Shown here piece after piece: positions 32,619 to 41,564 of a stretch of 64,000 nt of DNA; the first letter of the stretch is position 1; each line of letters starts with the position of its first letter. The translations under genes and the position numbers were made by a program. This DNA is from Bacillus_BU sp051233475 (GTDB lineage Bacteria; Bacillota; Bacilli; Bacillales; Cytobacillaceae). Location of the stretch: assembly GCF_051233475.1 (NCBI RefSeq), contig NZ_JBKFGH010000001.1:1-64000 (forward strand), read 5' to 3'. Below the pieces are notes generated by a model. It did no database searches and was not told where the DNA came from. It was given only the letters and a program-made list of their open reading frames with translations.

Positions 32619-35234
32619 TTATATCTTGAAATCCTCACCCTGATACCCTGCAAGAGATGCGGCATAATTTAAAAGACGAATTCCAGCCAAATTTCGGAGT
32701 TGATAAGCTCTTATCTGTGAAAAAAGGTTGTCAGGCTTTGAGTTCACCTCTAGCAATTTAATGGAATTGTATTCGTCAATACATAGATCAACTGCCATTT
32801 CTCCAAATGTCCCCACCTTATTCTCCACTGTTGTCACGATACTTCGAGCAATCTTTCCTAATTGCTGCATGATTGAACGACGTTCCGTCGGGTCAACATA
32901 CAAATGCTTTAACACCTTGCTTATACGCATGTTTACCTCTGTTTCATCAGTCATTACATCCTCATCGGTTAATCGAGTGACCATGCCTGTTCTAAACCAC
33001 TTATGCTGGCCATTTTTTTGCATATAGACCCTGATTTCCAAATTCTTCCCATTGTATTGCTTTCGTCTTATCCCTTCCTGAATAAGGTAAAGATATTCCT
33101 TCATTAGTGGTGTAAGTAATGCAAACACTTCTTCTAAACTATGAAGATGCTGCACCTTTTTTTCACTGATATTGAACCAAAAGATTCCCGTAGGTCTTCG
33201 AATGATTCGGATAACGCCGTTGCTCATTGCTCCGACAACTGGTTTAAGGAATATCTCACCGTAGTGATTGAGCATATTGGTTAGATCAGATGTGTGATTA
33301 AGAAGGCAGGAATCTGGTAGAACTTCCTCATGATCTTGAACAAGAAGCTTATGGGTCTCCCATTTGTTACCTGTTAGGATCGATAATTTCGTTGGATTAA
33401 TAAACGGGATTTTGTAAACGGACTGAAGCTTGGTTCGGACTTCATCAATTAATGGATTTTTTTTTGTAGAAAATAGGCGGTCGTATATGACTGCTGGAAA
33501 TGGGAAGATTCCGTCCCCTGAAATCGTTGTTCCCTTAATAATTTGTTGATCCCAATTAATATCCTGCGGTTCAAATACATAGACAAGCATTTGCTTTTCC
33601 GCAGCAAGTCGTTCAATGTGCTGAAAATAAGTGGTTTGTCTATCAAATGGTCGGACAGCGAGAATGCCTATTATCGGTCCCAGTGAAAGTACACCATTAT
33701 CAGATGAAATTTTGGGATTCCACTCTCTAGGTAAAGATAATTTTTCACGTAAAGATTTCGAAAGTTGGACCATGTTTGAATTTCGAAACGAAAATGGGTA
33801 GGGCCGGATTGTTGCTTGGGTGATGCGGTTTCCAGCTCGAATGTAGGTGGGTACTCCTTCAATTAAGTCGTATTTCAATCTGGTTTTTTTCGGGATTTGG
33901 ATAACCAGTCCTTGATCAAATGTTTGCTTTGATACAGTTAGGCCCCAGTGCAGGCGAATGTCACTAGATTCAGAATGTGGAAACCCCGTTTCGATTGCCT
34001 CAAACAGATATGATAGTTCCCTTTCATATTGCGGATAGGTTACAGTATTGATTAATTTCTTTTTAATTTCTGGCCATAGTTGTTTAAGATTTACTTGGTT
34101 TCCTCGGTAATAAGCACGTTGGATAAGTGGATCAAATAAAAAGTGGCTAGTTAATTCATGATGATGTATTGCAACTAAATGGGCTAAGCATAAAAGCCCT
34201 AATGACAAATGTGGATCAATAATCCAAGAACTTAACGAAATATACTCAAACCCATAAGGCTTTATCCGGAAGCGTCCTAAGCCGCCATGGTTTGTTCTCC
34301 TTCTAAGTTTGGCCGTTATCGGGTTTTCGATCATTGCAAAGGGAATGGCTAGAAATTGGTCAAGAGCTCGAAGTAAGGACAAAGACACCGGCAATCCAAA
34401 ATGGATATGACCGCCGCACTGATAGCCGGAAAAGGGCATGCTTCCAGCTCTAAATTGAACATTTTCATATGGAACCATATCAGAAGCTTGACTCATCAAT
34501 TCTTTTATATGATTAAAGAGGTCATGAGGAGTTTCTGCTTTTTCAGGTCTTATTTCCACTAAGGCAAAGTCATCGCTATCTTGTTCAATTCTTCGCTCAT
34601 CACACCCCACTTCACCGCCTATCGGAAAAAAAGTGGATGATGGCAATAGCTCATTATCGCAGCTTAACATAAACTCAATATCTGCCCCGATTGTAAAAGT
34701 AAGCTCGGGTTTGCTAACGGGTTCTACATAAGGGGAATGAGGAGGATTAATGTCAGTGACAATAATAGATTCATTTTCCAAGATGCCTACTTTTACAAAG
34801 CCATTGTTTAAACCGGTAACATAAAGAGCACGAATCGCAACACTCAACCATTCTTGTGAAAAGCTGCTCGGATCTGCTTCAACCCAATCCCAGCCAAAGG
34901 CTTTTGTTCGAATCGGTACCTCATTAAAAACAACCTGTTGACCGACTGCGACTTGGATGCTTTTTAACGATAACCCGTCGATTTTTAACATGTATTCCGT
35001 TTCAATTGCATACATTTTTGTAAAAAAATCAGATGAATCCGTTAGTGCCTGCTCTTTTGTATGAATAATCGTTAAGTCGTTCCCATTATGATGTCCGAAC
35101 TTTCTGCCGATAATCGGGTACTTACACGTTTTCGGGTCAACCAATTCATAGGTGGGTACATTATTCAAATGCAGAATTTGATGCATTTGTTCTTTATCTG
35201 AAACCATACAGAATCGCTTTCCCGTCAATTCCAT
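32619..35234 (-). CDS. Two-ligase protein: COOH-NH2 amidoligase plus YheC/YheD-type ATP-grasp
   Basis: An 871-residue multidomain enzyme, first gene of the operon. Residues about 40-175 resemble an ATP-grasp C-terminal lobe (KIDGLSLKSIQV, AIRALYVTGLNNGFVKVG, VTDINPP). Residues 185-400 match the phiEco32-like COOH-NH2 ligase fold, related to glutamate-cysteine ligase (GADIEFMLS, ALVEIRPEKAETP, GGHIHFGLP). From about 510 it is a YheC/YheD-type ATP-grasp (GAMSNGVIRI, EIRVYMQKNG, GEMAVDLCID then LLEVNSKP). Two amide-forming active sites in one chain suggest peptide-like assembly. Start at 35234: GGAGG is 8 bases upstream. Confidence 0.8.
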   Translation of the reverse strand: MELTGKRFCMVSDKEQMHQILHLNNVPTYELVDPKTCKYPIIGRKFGHHNGNDLTIIHTKEQALTDSSDFFTKMYAIETEYMLKIDGLSLKSIQVAVGQQVVFNEVPIRTKAFGWDWVEADPSSFSQEWLSVAIRALYVTGLNNGFVKVGILENESIIVTDINPPHSPYVEPVSKPELTFTIGADIEFMLSCDNELLPSSTFFPIGGEVGCDERRIEQDSDDFALVEIRPEKAETPHDLFNHIKELMSQASDMVPYENVQFRAGSMPFSGYQCGGHIHFGLPVSLSLLRALDQFLAIPFAMIENPITAKLRRRTNHGGLGRFRIKPYGFEYISLSSWIIDPHLSLGLLCLAHLVAIHHHELTSHFLFDPLIQRAYYRGNQVNLKQLWPEIKKKLINTVTYPQYERELSYLFEAIETGFPHSESSDIRLHWGLTVSKQTFDQGLVIQIPKKTRLKYDLIEGVPTYIRAGNRITQATIRPYPFSFRNSNMVQLSKSLREKLSLPREWNPKISSDNGVLSLGPIIGILAVRPFDRQTTYFQHIERLAAEKQMLVYVFEPQDINWDQQIIKGTTISGDGIFPFPAVIYDRLFSTKKNPLIDEVRTKLQSVYKIPFINPTKLSILTGNKWETHKLLVQDHEEVLPDSCLLNHTSDLTNMLNHYGEIFLKPVVGAMSNGVIRIIRRPTGIFWFNISEKKVQHLHSLEEVFALLTPLMKEYLYLIQEGIRRKQYNGKNLEIRVYMQKNGQHKWFRTGMVTRLTDEDVMTDETEVNMRISKVLKHLYVDPTERRSIMQQLGKIARSIVTTVENKVGTFGEMAVDLCIDEYNSIKLLEVNSKPDNLFSQIRAYQLRNLAGIRLLNYAASLAGYQGEDFKI

Positions 35235-35445
35235 ATGTAAAACCTCCAATTTTTAGAAAATCATTCACAACTAATTTTCTAGTTTTTTCAAAATAAAGCC
35301 GGTTAATTCTTAATATATTATCGAAGCGGTAAGATGTTTCTTGCAAATTAAGAACGGAAAAAATAAAAATGGTATGATCCTTTGTACTAGAAAACATCTG
35401 CTAAACAAAACCTGATTATCATTGGAGAAAGCGGAGGCAAATACT

Positions 35446-36126
35446 ATGACAGTACCATATATAAAACAAAAATATTTGAAATTCCATAAAGGCAAAGGGT
35501 TCATTTGCGGTCATGTCGATGCGTTACATGCAACCCCGCCTGCTGCTGATAAATTTACTGATAAAATCGTAGAAAAGCTTATCATTGAAATCGGATGTGC
35601 CGGGATCATTAGTACGGTATCAAGACTAGAATGTGATTTGAATCGGAGTCCAAATGGTATAAATAATGCTGGGATATATGAGTATCGGCAGGCAATAAAG
35701 GAGATCCTACATTTCTTGCATATTGTCGATCCTGTGCAGCAAAGGCTAACAACCCCATACTTACATCTTTCCTTTCATGGAATGAAGGATACGAATTATG
35801 GGCCGTATGCTATTGAGATTGGAACACAACGTGGTAAATCATGTTCCGGAGAAGTTCTGCAGTGGTTTAAGAAAGCTCTATTAGAATCCATTCAAGGTAT
35901 TTCCCCAGAAATAACGATTGTGTTCGACAAGAAGTTCAAAGGGAATGAATCGATCATTGCTCATCGGCACGGTGATATTGATGGTTATTTAGGCTACGGA
36001 CACCACTTTCACACATTTCAAATTGAATTGTCCAGGACGATTCGAAAAAAATATTTAACTAAAATCACTCGAATATTTGCAAAGATAATGAATGACTTTC
36101 AAACAGAGTTCGTGGCAAAACAATAG
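35446..36126 (+). CDS. N-formylglutamate amidohydrolase-like protein
   Basis: A 226-residue soluble protein resembling the FGase/HutG2 (PF05013) family: CGHVDALHATPPAAD near the start, a VSRLECDLNR stretch where the family has its R-x-x-x-D-x-N-R motif, LHLSFHGM, and IELSRTIRKK at the end. The family hydrolyses formyl-amide bonds. It is divergent from the amidoligase gene and could modify or cleave an amide of the cluster product; that is inference. GCGGAGG precedes the ATG at 35446, and an extended -10 TGGTATGAT lies near 35370. Confidence 0.6.
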   Translation: MTVPYIKQKYLKFHKGKGFICGHVDALHATPPAADKFTDKIVEKLIIEIGCAGIISTVSRLECDLNRSPNGINNAGIYEYRQAIKEILHFLHIVDPVQQRLTTPYLHLSFHGMKDTNYGPYAIEIGTQRGKSCSGEVLQWFKKALLESIQGISPEITIVFDKKFKGNESIIAHRHGDIDGYLGYGHHFHTFQIELSRTIRKKYLTKITRIFAKIMNDFQTEFVAKQ

Positions 36127-36156
36127 CCATTCCTTGTGAATTAAACTCTCTACTAA

Positions 36157-37035
36157 TCAAGCTTTTTCTTCGAATAGCTCCTGTACATATTTGGGTAACG
36201 AAAAGGATGCTAAAAAAATCTCTGGAGTGATGTATTTGGTATCCTGATGTTGTAATTTGCTAAGATCCGCTTGAAGTGGATCGTATTTCTTTGATGCTAA
36301 AGTAAAACTCCACATTCCACACGGAAAAAGAGGAATGAACACTAGATAAGTGCGACAGACTGGAAATAGGGGTCGCAAATTGTTAACAGTTCTTCTTAAG
36401 ATGGATTGATTATAAAATGGTGAACCTGATTGAAAGACAACGATTCCATCATCTGAAAGTGCGTCAAAAACATATTGGTAGAATTCCTGATTGAACAACT
36501 TCTTTCCTGGTCCAACGGGATCTGGTCGATCAATCATGAGCACATCATAACTTCCTTTCTGCTCTTTAATCCAATCAAACCCATCACGATGAATCATTGT
36601 TAATCTTTGATCCTTTCCATCAGCGGGCGTCAGCCATTCTCTACATAATTCGGTAACCCGCTCATCAATCTCCACCACATCGATTTGTTCAATTCCCTCG
36701 TACTTCATAGCCTCGCGTGCATGACCACAATCACCACCCCCGATCATTGCTACCTTTTTCGGATTTGGATGGGTCACAATCGGAATATGACTGATCATTT
36801 CATTATAAATAAATCCATCATATGTCGATACTTGCGGGGTTCCATCCAATACTAGCATTCTTCCAAATGCAACTGTGTCGACAATGCTAATCTGCTGAAA
36901 AGGTGATTGCTCATAATGCAATAAAGCATTCACTTTATAATTTACTTTTAATTTTGCGTTACTCACATAATTTGAGATCCATAAAACACCATTGTCATCT
37001 TTTCTGAAACCTGAAAGAGGCTTCCTTTGACTCAT
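36157..37035 (-). CDS. Spermidine synthase-like aminopropyltransferase
   Basis: A 292-residue SpeE-type protein. The N-terminal strand domain and Rossmann domain are present: IGGGDCGHAREAMKYEG (normally GGGDGG), VVEIDERVTELC, and MIDRPDPVGPGKKLF where SpeE has D-S/T-x-DP-x-GP. Both acidic residues of that motif are kept but S-T is replaced by R-P, so the substrate may differ from putrescine. Start at 37035 has AAGGAG 9 bases before. It is not next to speB or speD and lies between the phosphonate and selenium loci, convergent with the amidohydrolase-like gene. Confidence 0.8.
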   Translation of the reverse strand: MSQRKPLSGFRKDDNGVLWISNYVSNAKLKVNYKVNALLHYEQSPFQQISIVDTVAFGRMLVLDGTPQVSTYDGFIYNEMISHIPIVTHPNPKKVAMIGGGDCGHAREAMKYEGIEQIDVVEIDERVTELCREWLTPADGKDQRLTMIHRDGFDWIKEQKGSYDVLMIDRPDPVGPGKKLFNQEFYQYVFDALSDDGIVVFQSGSPFYNQSILRRTVNNLRPLFPVCRTYLVFIPLFPCGMWSFTLASKKYDPLQADLSKLQHQDTKYITPEIFLASFSLPKYVQELFEEKA

Positions 37036-37249
37036 CCGAATCAACTCCTTTTTCAACATCTTAATACTTACAGAGTTTTTTACTATGCCTATATCCTATT
37101 CATAGAGGTGAAGCTGGGTTCTTAATCTAGTTAGAATCCATCAATTTTACAAAAGTCCACTTCCATACGTTTGTAAAAAAAGTTATCGATTATTAAAAAA
37201 TAATGATATTCTTAAAAAGACAAATCGATTCATTTTATCTATTCATATT

Positions 37250-37266
37250 TATCGAATGTTTCGATA
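37250..37266. promoter_or_regulatory. Palindromic operator TATCG-N7-CGATA before the LysR gene
   Basis: TATCGAATGTTTCGATA, extendable by one base pair at each end, 18 bp before the LysR start. It fits the T-N11-A layout of LysR-type sites and recurs at 47000-47016 before the selenate-type binding protein. Confidence 0.7.
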
Positions 37267-37283
37267 AGTAAAGGGGCATAAAC

Positions 37284-38168
37284 ATGGATTTTCATCAACT
37301 GCTAGTTTTTTCAAAAGTCGTAGAACATCGAAGCTTTTCAAAAGCAGCCGACGACATCTTTTTAAGCCAATCAACTGTAAGTTCTCATATACACGCATTG
37401 GAAAAAATGCTAAATGTGAATCTCTTTGATCGGGTCGGCCGAGAAATCATCCTTACTCCTCATGGCGAACGATTATACCAATGGGCCCAAAAGATATTGT
37501 TATTAAAGGACCAAGCCCTGCTAGACCTGAATCAAGGAGTGGCGGAATTTCGCGGAATCATTCGAGCTGCAGTCAGTTCTGTCCCCGGACAGTTTATTTT
37601 GCCAAAAATGGTGAAACAGTTTAGAACAGACTATCCCCATGTCACCTTTCATATTAATCAGTCGTCGTCTAAGCTTGTTGCGGATAAAGTACTCAATGGA
37701 TTTGTTGATTTTGGCATCATAGGGGAAAAATACGAAAGTGATCGGCTCCATTATATTCCGCTGCTAAAGGAAAAATTGGTTTTGATCACATCGAAGCACA
37801 CTGAAATTGCAAACCCTGTAAGGATAAATGATATCCTTCACTTTCCGTTCGTAATGAGAAATTCAGGATCCGGAACGAATGCGATTCTAGAGAGATATTT
37901 GAAAAAACATCATATTGCAAAAGATAAATTAAATATTATTGCCTTTACAGATGATGGGCAAAGCCTTATTCAATACGTGATGCAAGACATCGGAATCTCA
38001 ATTATTTCCGAAATTGCTGCAAGAGATTACTCCAACAACAATCTAATCAACATGCAAGAAATCGAAGATTTTGACGATGAACGCTATTTTTATCTCGTTT
38101 ATAATAAAAATAAAACCCTTTCGATGATCGCAAAATTATTTATTGAAAAGGCAGTCGACATAGTCTAA
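37284..38168 (+). CDS. LysR family transcriptional regulator, selenium-metabolism-associated type
   Basis: A 294-residue LysR regulator: winged HTH at residues 1-62 (RSFSKAADDIFLSQSTVSSH), then the periplasmic-binding-type effector domain. Sequence resembles the CysL-like subgroup annotated as selenium-metabolism-associated. The neighbourhood (selenate-type binding protein, selenoprotein gene) supports this. It faces the convergent eight-gene operon and shares a terminator with it. The palindrome at 37250-37266 suggests autoregulation. RBS AAAGGGG precedes the ATG. Confidence 0.85.
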   Translation: MDFHQLLVFSKVVEHRSFSKAADDIFLSQSTVSSHIHALEKMLNVNLFDRVGREIILTPHGERLYQWAQKILLLKDQALLDLNQGVAEFRGIIRAAVSSVPGQFILPKMVKQFRTDYPHVTFHINQSSSKLVADKVLNGFVDFGIIGEKYESDRLHYIPLLKEKLVLITSKHTEIANPVRINDILHFPFVMRNSGSGTNAILERYLKKHHIAKDKLNIIAFTDDGQSLIQYVMQDIGISIISEIAARDYSNNNLINMQEIEDFDDERYFYLVYNKNKTLSMIAKLFIEKAVDIV

Positions 38169-38174
38169 GCATAA

Positions 38175-38221
38175 AAAAGCTGGCTTAGAGCTGGGTTTAA
38201 CCCAATTCTAAGCCAGCTTTT
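38175..38221. terminator. Bidirectional terminator between LysR gene and the ynj-like operon
   Basis: A perfect 15-bp stem AAAAGCTGGCTTAGA / TCTAAGCCAGCTTTT with a 17-base loop that itself holds TGGGTTTAACCCA. Confidence 0.92.
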
Positions 38222-38236
38222 CCCTAATGCATTTTA

Positions 38237-38830
38237 TTAATCCGTTAATATTCGCTTAGCCTCTAAGAGCCGTTGAAGTCCTGTTACAATCTCTACCACA
38301 AGAAAAACAATTGTCCATAACTTTAAATGTGGCTGAAACAAGACCATCAACGAAAATAAGATGAACCCTTCGGTTCGTTCCGCTAATCCAGGCTGATAAT
38401 AGAATGATTTATAGCTTTGTTTATCCGACACCGCACCAACGGTCAAAAAAATCGTCATCGTAAAAATAATCGATATTGCCAGTAGTAGAAATAAAAATAG
38501 TATCGCTGGATCGGGATGACGAAGTGCCAGAGCGATTAAAATCCCCCCCTCTACAACCCGGTCGAAGGTAACATCAAGTACCGTTCCCCATGAAGAAGAA
38601 GTATTGCTTTGTCTCGCCATGCTTCCATCCACTGCATCGAGAAAACCAGAAATCCACAGTACTACTACACCCCATGCTGGCATTCCAAAATAGACTAAAC
38701 AACTTGCAGAAATCCCCACAATCAGTGCAATCACAGTCACGTGATTAGCATTTAGTCCAATTTTCAACAAGAACTTCCCAGTTTTTTCAATTGATGGCTG
38801 TACGATCGATCGCCCATGTGTATCAAGCAT
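38237..38830 (-). CDS. CDP-alcohol phosphatidyltransferase family protein (YnjF-like)
   Basis: An integral membrane enzyme class that moves a phosphatidyl or related group from a CDP-alcohol. The 197-residue protein has the complete motif D-G-x2-A-R-x8-G-x3-D-x3-D (starting DGSMARQ) and about five TM helices. E. coli YnjF belongs to the same family and is also encoded with YnjBCD. Start at 38830 has GAGGTG 9 bases upstream; the ATG at 38875, inside the ATPase gene, has no clear RBS. Last gene of the operon. The alcohol or acceptor is unknown. Confidence 0.85.
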   Translation of the reverse strand: MLDTHGRSIVQPSIEKTGKFLLKIGLNANHVTVIALIVGISASCLVYFGMPAWGVVVLWISGFLDAVDGSMARQSNTSSSWGTVLDVTFDRVVEGGILIALALRHPDPAILFLFLLLAISIIFTMTIFLTVGAVSDKQSYKSFYYQPGLAERTEGFILFSLMVLFQPHLKLWTIVFLVVEIVTGLQRLLEAKRILTD

Positions 38831-38859
38831 TTTTTCCAACACCTCAGTAAAATGACAGT

Positions 38860-39861
38860 TTATTTTGGATACCATATGATTTTGTTGGTCGGTACACCAA
38901 CCTTTACGATTTCATCGATATTTGGAATCTCCCCAAACACATTAATTTGGATTTCAAATTTGACTCCCAAACAATCAACGAAAACTGCTTGTCCTTTTGT
39001 TTCATGTTTAACTCGGTGAACAACTCCCTCAATCCAGACCACTTTTTCAAACTGATGAGTTTCTTGCGCCTCACTCTTGCAAAGATATAATTCATTTGCC
39101 GGAATCCAGCCCATTTCCTCTTGGTTAGTTTCATTTATATTAATTGGTAACCATTGCTTCCATATTTCTAAAGGGAATCGATTGGATAATGAGAAAAAAG
39201 AAGCTACCTTCTCAGAACAAGGTTTTTGGAAAAAGTCACGAGGCTTGCCAACTTGCAGAATTTTCCCGTCCATCATTACACCAACCTGATCTGCAACAGC
39301 ATAAGCTTCATCCAGGTAATGAGTAACCCAAAGGATCGAAAATCCCTGTTCCTTTTGTAATTGGTACAACCATTCTGTTAATTGAGCCCGAAGCGGAGGA
39401 TCTAATGAAGCAAATGGCTCATCGAGTAGAAGTAGATCAGGCTTCAAAACAAGAACTCGTCCTAAAGAAACCCGCTGTTGTTGCCCTCCTGAAAGCTGAT
39501 GAGGATACCGATTCTCAAGCCCCTGCAATTGTAAAACTTCTAGATACTCACTAACTCTTTTTATTCGTTCTTTCCGTGGCATTCCTTTTGCCCGTAACCC
39601 AAAAGCTAAATTTTCCATCACGGTTAAATGGGGGAATAATCTTGGTTCTTGAAAAACCAAACCGGTTGTCCCTTTCCCACTTCCCCAATCCATTATTCCT
39701 GAACGTTGCGGCAATAACCCGGCGATTCCTTTTAAAAGAGTGGATTTACCGCTTCCTGAAGGACCCATCAACACAAAAGTTTCTCCATTAGCAATGGTTA
39801 AATCAACTGAATCAATAATCGTTTGCTCACCATATCCAATTACTACTTGATCTAGCTTCAC
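38860..39861 (-). CDS. ABC transporter ATP-binding protein (YnjD-like)
   Basis: A 333-residue importer-type ATPase. Walker A GPSGSGKSTL, Q-loop LVFQEPRLFPH, signature QLSGGQQQRVSLGR, Walker B LLLLDEPFASLD and switch His in WVTHYLDEA are intact. The last 100 residues form a TOBE-like regulatory extension absent from E. coli YnjD (about 217 residues). GTG start follows directly on the stop of the permease (TAAGTG). It powers the two permeases. Confidence 0.9.
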   Translation of the reverse strand: MKLDQVVIGYGEQTIIDSVDLTIANGETFVLMGPSGSGKSTLLKGIAGLLPQRSGIMDWGSGKGTTGLVFQEPRLFPHLTVMENLAFGLRAKGMPRKERIKRVSEYLEVLQLQGLENRYPHQLSGGQQQRVSLGRVLVLKPDLLLLDEPFASLDPPLRAQLTEWLYQLQKEQGFSILWVTHYLDEAYAVADQVGVMMDGKILQVGKPRDFFQKPCSEKVASFFSLSNRFPLEIWKQWLPININETNQEEMGWIPANELYLCKSEAQETHQFEKVVWIEGVVHRVKHETKGQAVFVDCLGVKFEIQINVFGEIPNIDEIVKVGVPTNKIIWYPK

Positions 39862-40674
39862 TTATTCACCCTCTATTTTCTTTTGCAATTTGATGGTTAT
39901 AAAAAAATAAACAAGTACGAGTACCATAATCGGGAGAAAAAACCAAATGCTATATGCTGCCACGATTGATGCATTCCCACTGCTCGCAAAAGGAAAGATA
40001 ATTAATGGGAGTGTCATCAATGTCCCCCCACTCATAATCCATGTGGGTAAATACTGACTGAATGAAATGATGCTTACAAAGACAAGAGCCAACAGCAATG
40101 CGGGGAAAAGCTGCGGGAGCTCAATCCATATAAATACTTGCCGTCCACTGGCACCGAGGCTCCTAGCTGCCTCCTGCATTTTCGTCCCCATCAACAGAAA
40201 CTGATAGGCAACCATCGTGATAAAATAGGGCAGTGTAATGAAAATATGGGCGATTGCAACAAGAATATAATCATTTAAAAACTCTATCTGAATTGCTATT
40301 TCATGTAACCCCATTACAACAACCGTAACGGGGATAAAAAGTGGTGATAAAAGCATGATAAAAGCAAATGTTTTACCGAAAAATGATTTCCGGCTGAGGA
40401 CTTTTGCTGCCGGTAACCCTAACAAAATATTCCCGAGAACGGTTATCCCCCCAACAACCAAACTATTAAATAAACCTTCAAAAGCTCTGCCAGACTTTGA
40501 AAAAAGATAGTTCCAAGAATCAAAGCTGAACGTCTCCGGTAAGAGGGATGGCCATGGCCAAAGCTTTGTAACACTCCAAATCACTAAGGTGATGAATGGA
40601 AGAACGATAAATAAACTGAGTAAAAAGAAAAATACCATGCTTGGGACTTTTTTTAATCGTACTAATCCTTCCAT
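39862..40674 (-). CDS. ABC transporter permease (second half of a YnjC-like pair)
   Basis: A 270-residue permease with six TM helices and the importer EAA loop (EAARSLGASGRQVFIWIELPQ, split here: AARSLGASG then ELPQLFPA). It overlaps the preceding permease by 13 bp. In E. coli YnjC the two permease halves are one 511-residue chain; here they are separate genes. Confidence 0.88.
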   Translation of the reverse strand: MEGLVRLKKVPSMVFFFLLSLFIVLPFITLVIWSVTKLWPWPSLLPETFSFDSWNYLFSKSGRAFEGLFNSLVVGGITVLGNILLGLPAAKVLSRKSFFGKTFAFIMLLSPLFIPVTVVVMGLHEIAIQIEFLNDYILVAIAHIFITLPYFITMVAYQFLLMGTKMQEAARSLGASGRQVFIWIELPQLFPALLLALVFVSIISFSQYLPTWIMSGGTLMTLPLIIFPFASSGNASIVAAYSIWFFLPIMVLVLVYFFITIKLQKKIEGE

Positions 40675-41564
40675 ACCCTTCTCCCTTCCTCATACCACTT
40701 CTTTTGCAGGTACATTAGAAAGATGCCGATGATAAATGATACTCCAGCTAGGACTAGATTCATTGCAATAGCCAGCGGCTGCCGCTCTAAACCAAATTGC
40801 GTATATTCCTGCCAAGCGAGTACCGGAACAAGATGAAGTGAAGTGCTTGCAAGCAGCGCAGGAATTTCATAGGCAGTTAATGTAAAAGCAAACACAATCC
40901 ACATGCCGCCCACCCATATTGGCATCACCATCGGGACAATGACCCAACGGACCATTTGCATGAAACTCGCACCAAGAATTTTTGAAGTATCCTGGAACAA
41001 TACCATTTGTTTTGAAACAAATGGATACGTCAGGAGCACAATAAACGGTATTTCCTTCCACAAATAGGCGATTATGACTCCAATTCCCCACTCGTCGTGA
41101 ATAAGCGAGGGAAAATGCTCAAATGTGTCAATCCAGCCAAACCGAAAAGAAATCCGCGAATACCATCCTGTTTGCATGAATACTTGGGTCAGCATATAGC
41201 CAGCTAATAAATGAGGGACTCCGATAGGCAGCTGTAAAACGACATGCATCCATCGTCTTTTATAAGAAGCAGAAGCTAATAGTAAGGCAGCAAACAAACC
41301 TATTAGACCTGACAATATTGAAACTAATAATGCAATTCCTGCAGTTATTCCTAATGAACGAATAAAGGAGACATTATATAATTCTTTGTATACTCCCAAC
41401 AAGCCGTGTTCTCCATAAAATTCTGGTTGAGCACCCAAACTAATCATTAATGATTGAATTGTTCCAATCCCCAAAAAGAACAAAACAAAAATAAAGGCTG
41501 GGAGAATCCCCAACAGCCCTTTATTCTTATTTATAAATAGTCTCAGTTTATTTATTAGCAACAT
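40662..41564 (-). CDS. ABC transporter permease (first half of a YnjC-like pair)
   Basis: A 300-residue permease with six TM helices and an EAA-like loop (SKILGASFMQMVRWVIVP). The ATG at 41564 lies inside the end of the binding-protein gene (17-bp overlap); upstream starts in frame are less likely. RBS is weak (GGGGC), consistent with translational coupling. Partner of the next permease. Confidence 0.85.
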   Translation of the reverse strand: MLLINKLRLFINKNKGLLGILPAFIFVLFFLGIGTIQSLMISLGAQPEFYGEHGLLGVYKELYNVSFIRSLGITAGIALLVSILSGLIGLFAALLLASASYKRRWMHVVLQLPIGVPHLLAGYMLTQVFMQTGWYSRISFRFGWIDTFEHFPSLIHDEWGIGVIIAYLWKEIPFIVLLTYPFVSKQMVLFQDTSKILGASFMQMVRWVIVPMVMPIWVGGMWIVFAFTLTAYEIPALLASTSLHLVPVLAWQEYTQFGLERQPLAIAMNLVLAGVSFIIGIFLMYLQKKWYEEGRRVWKD

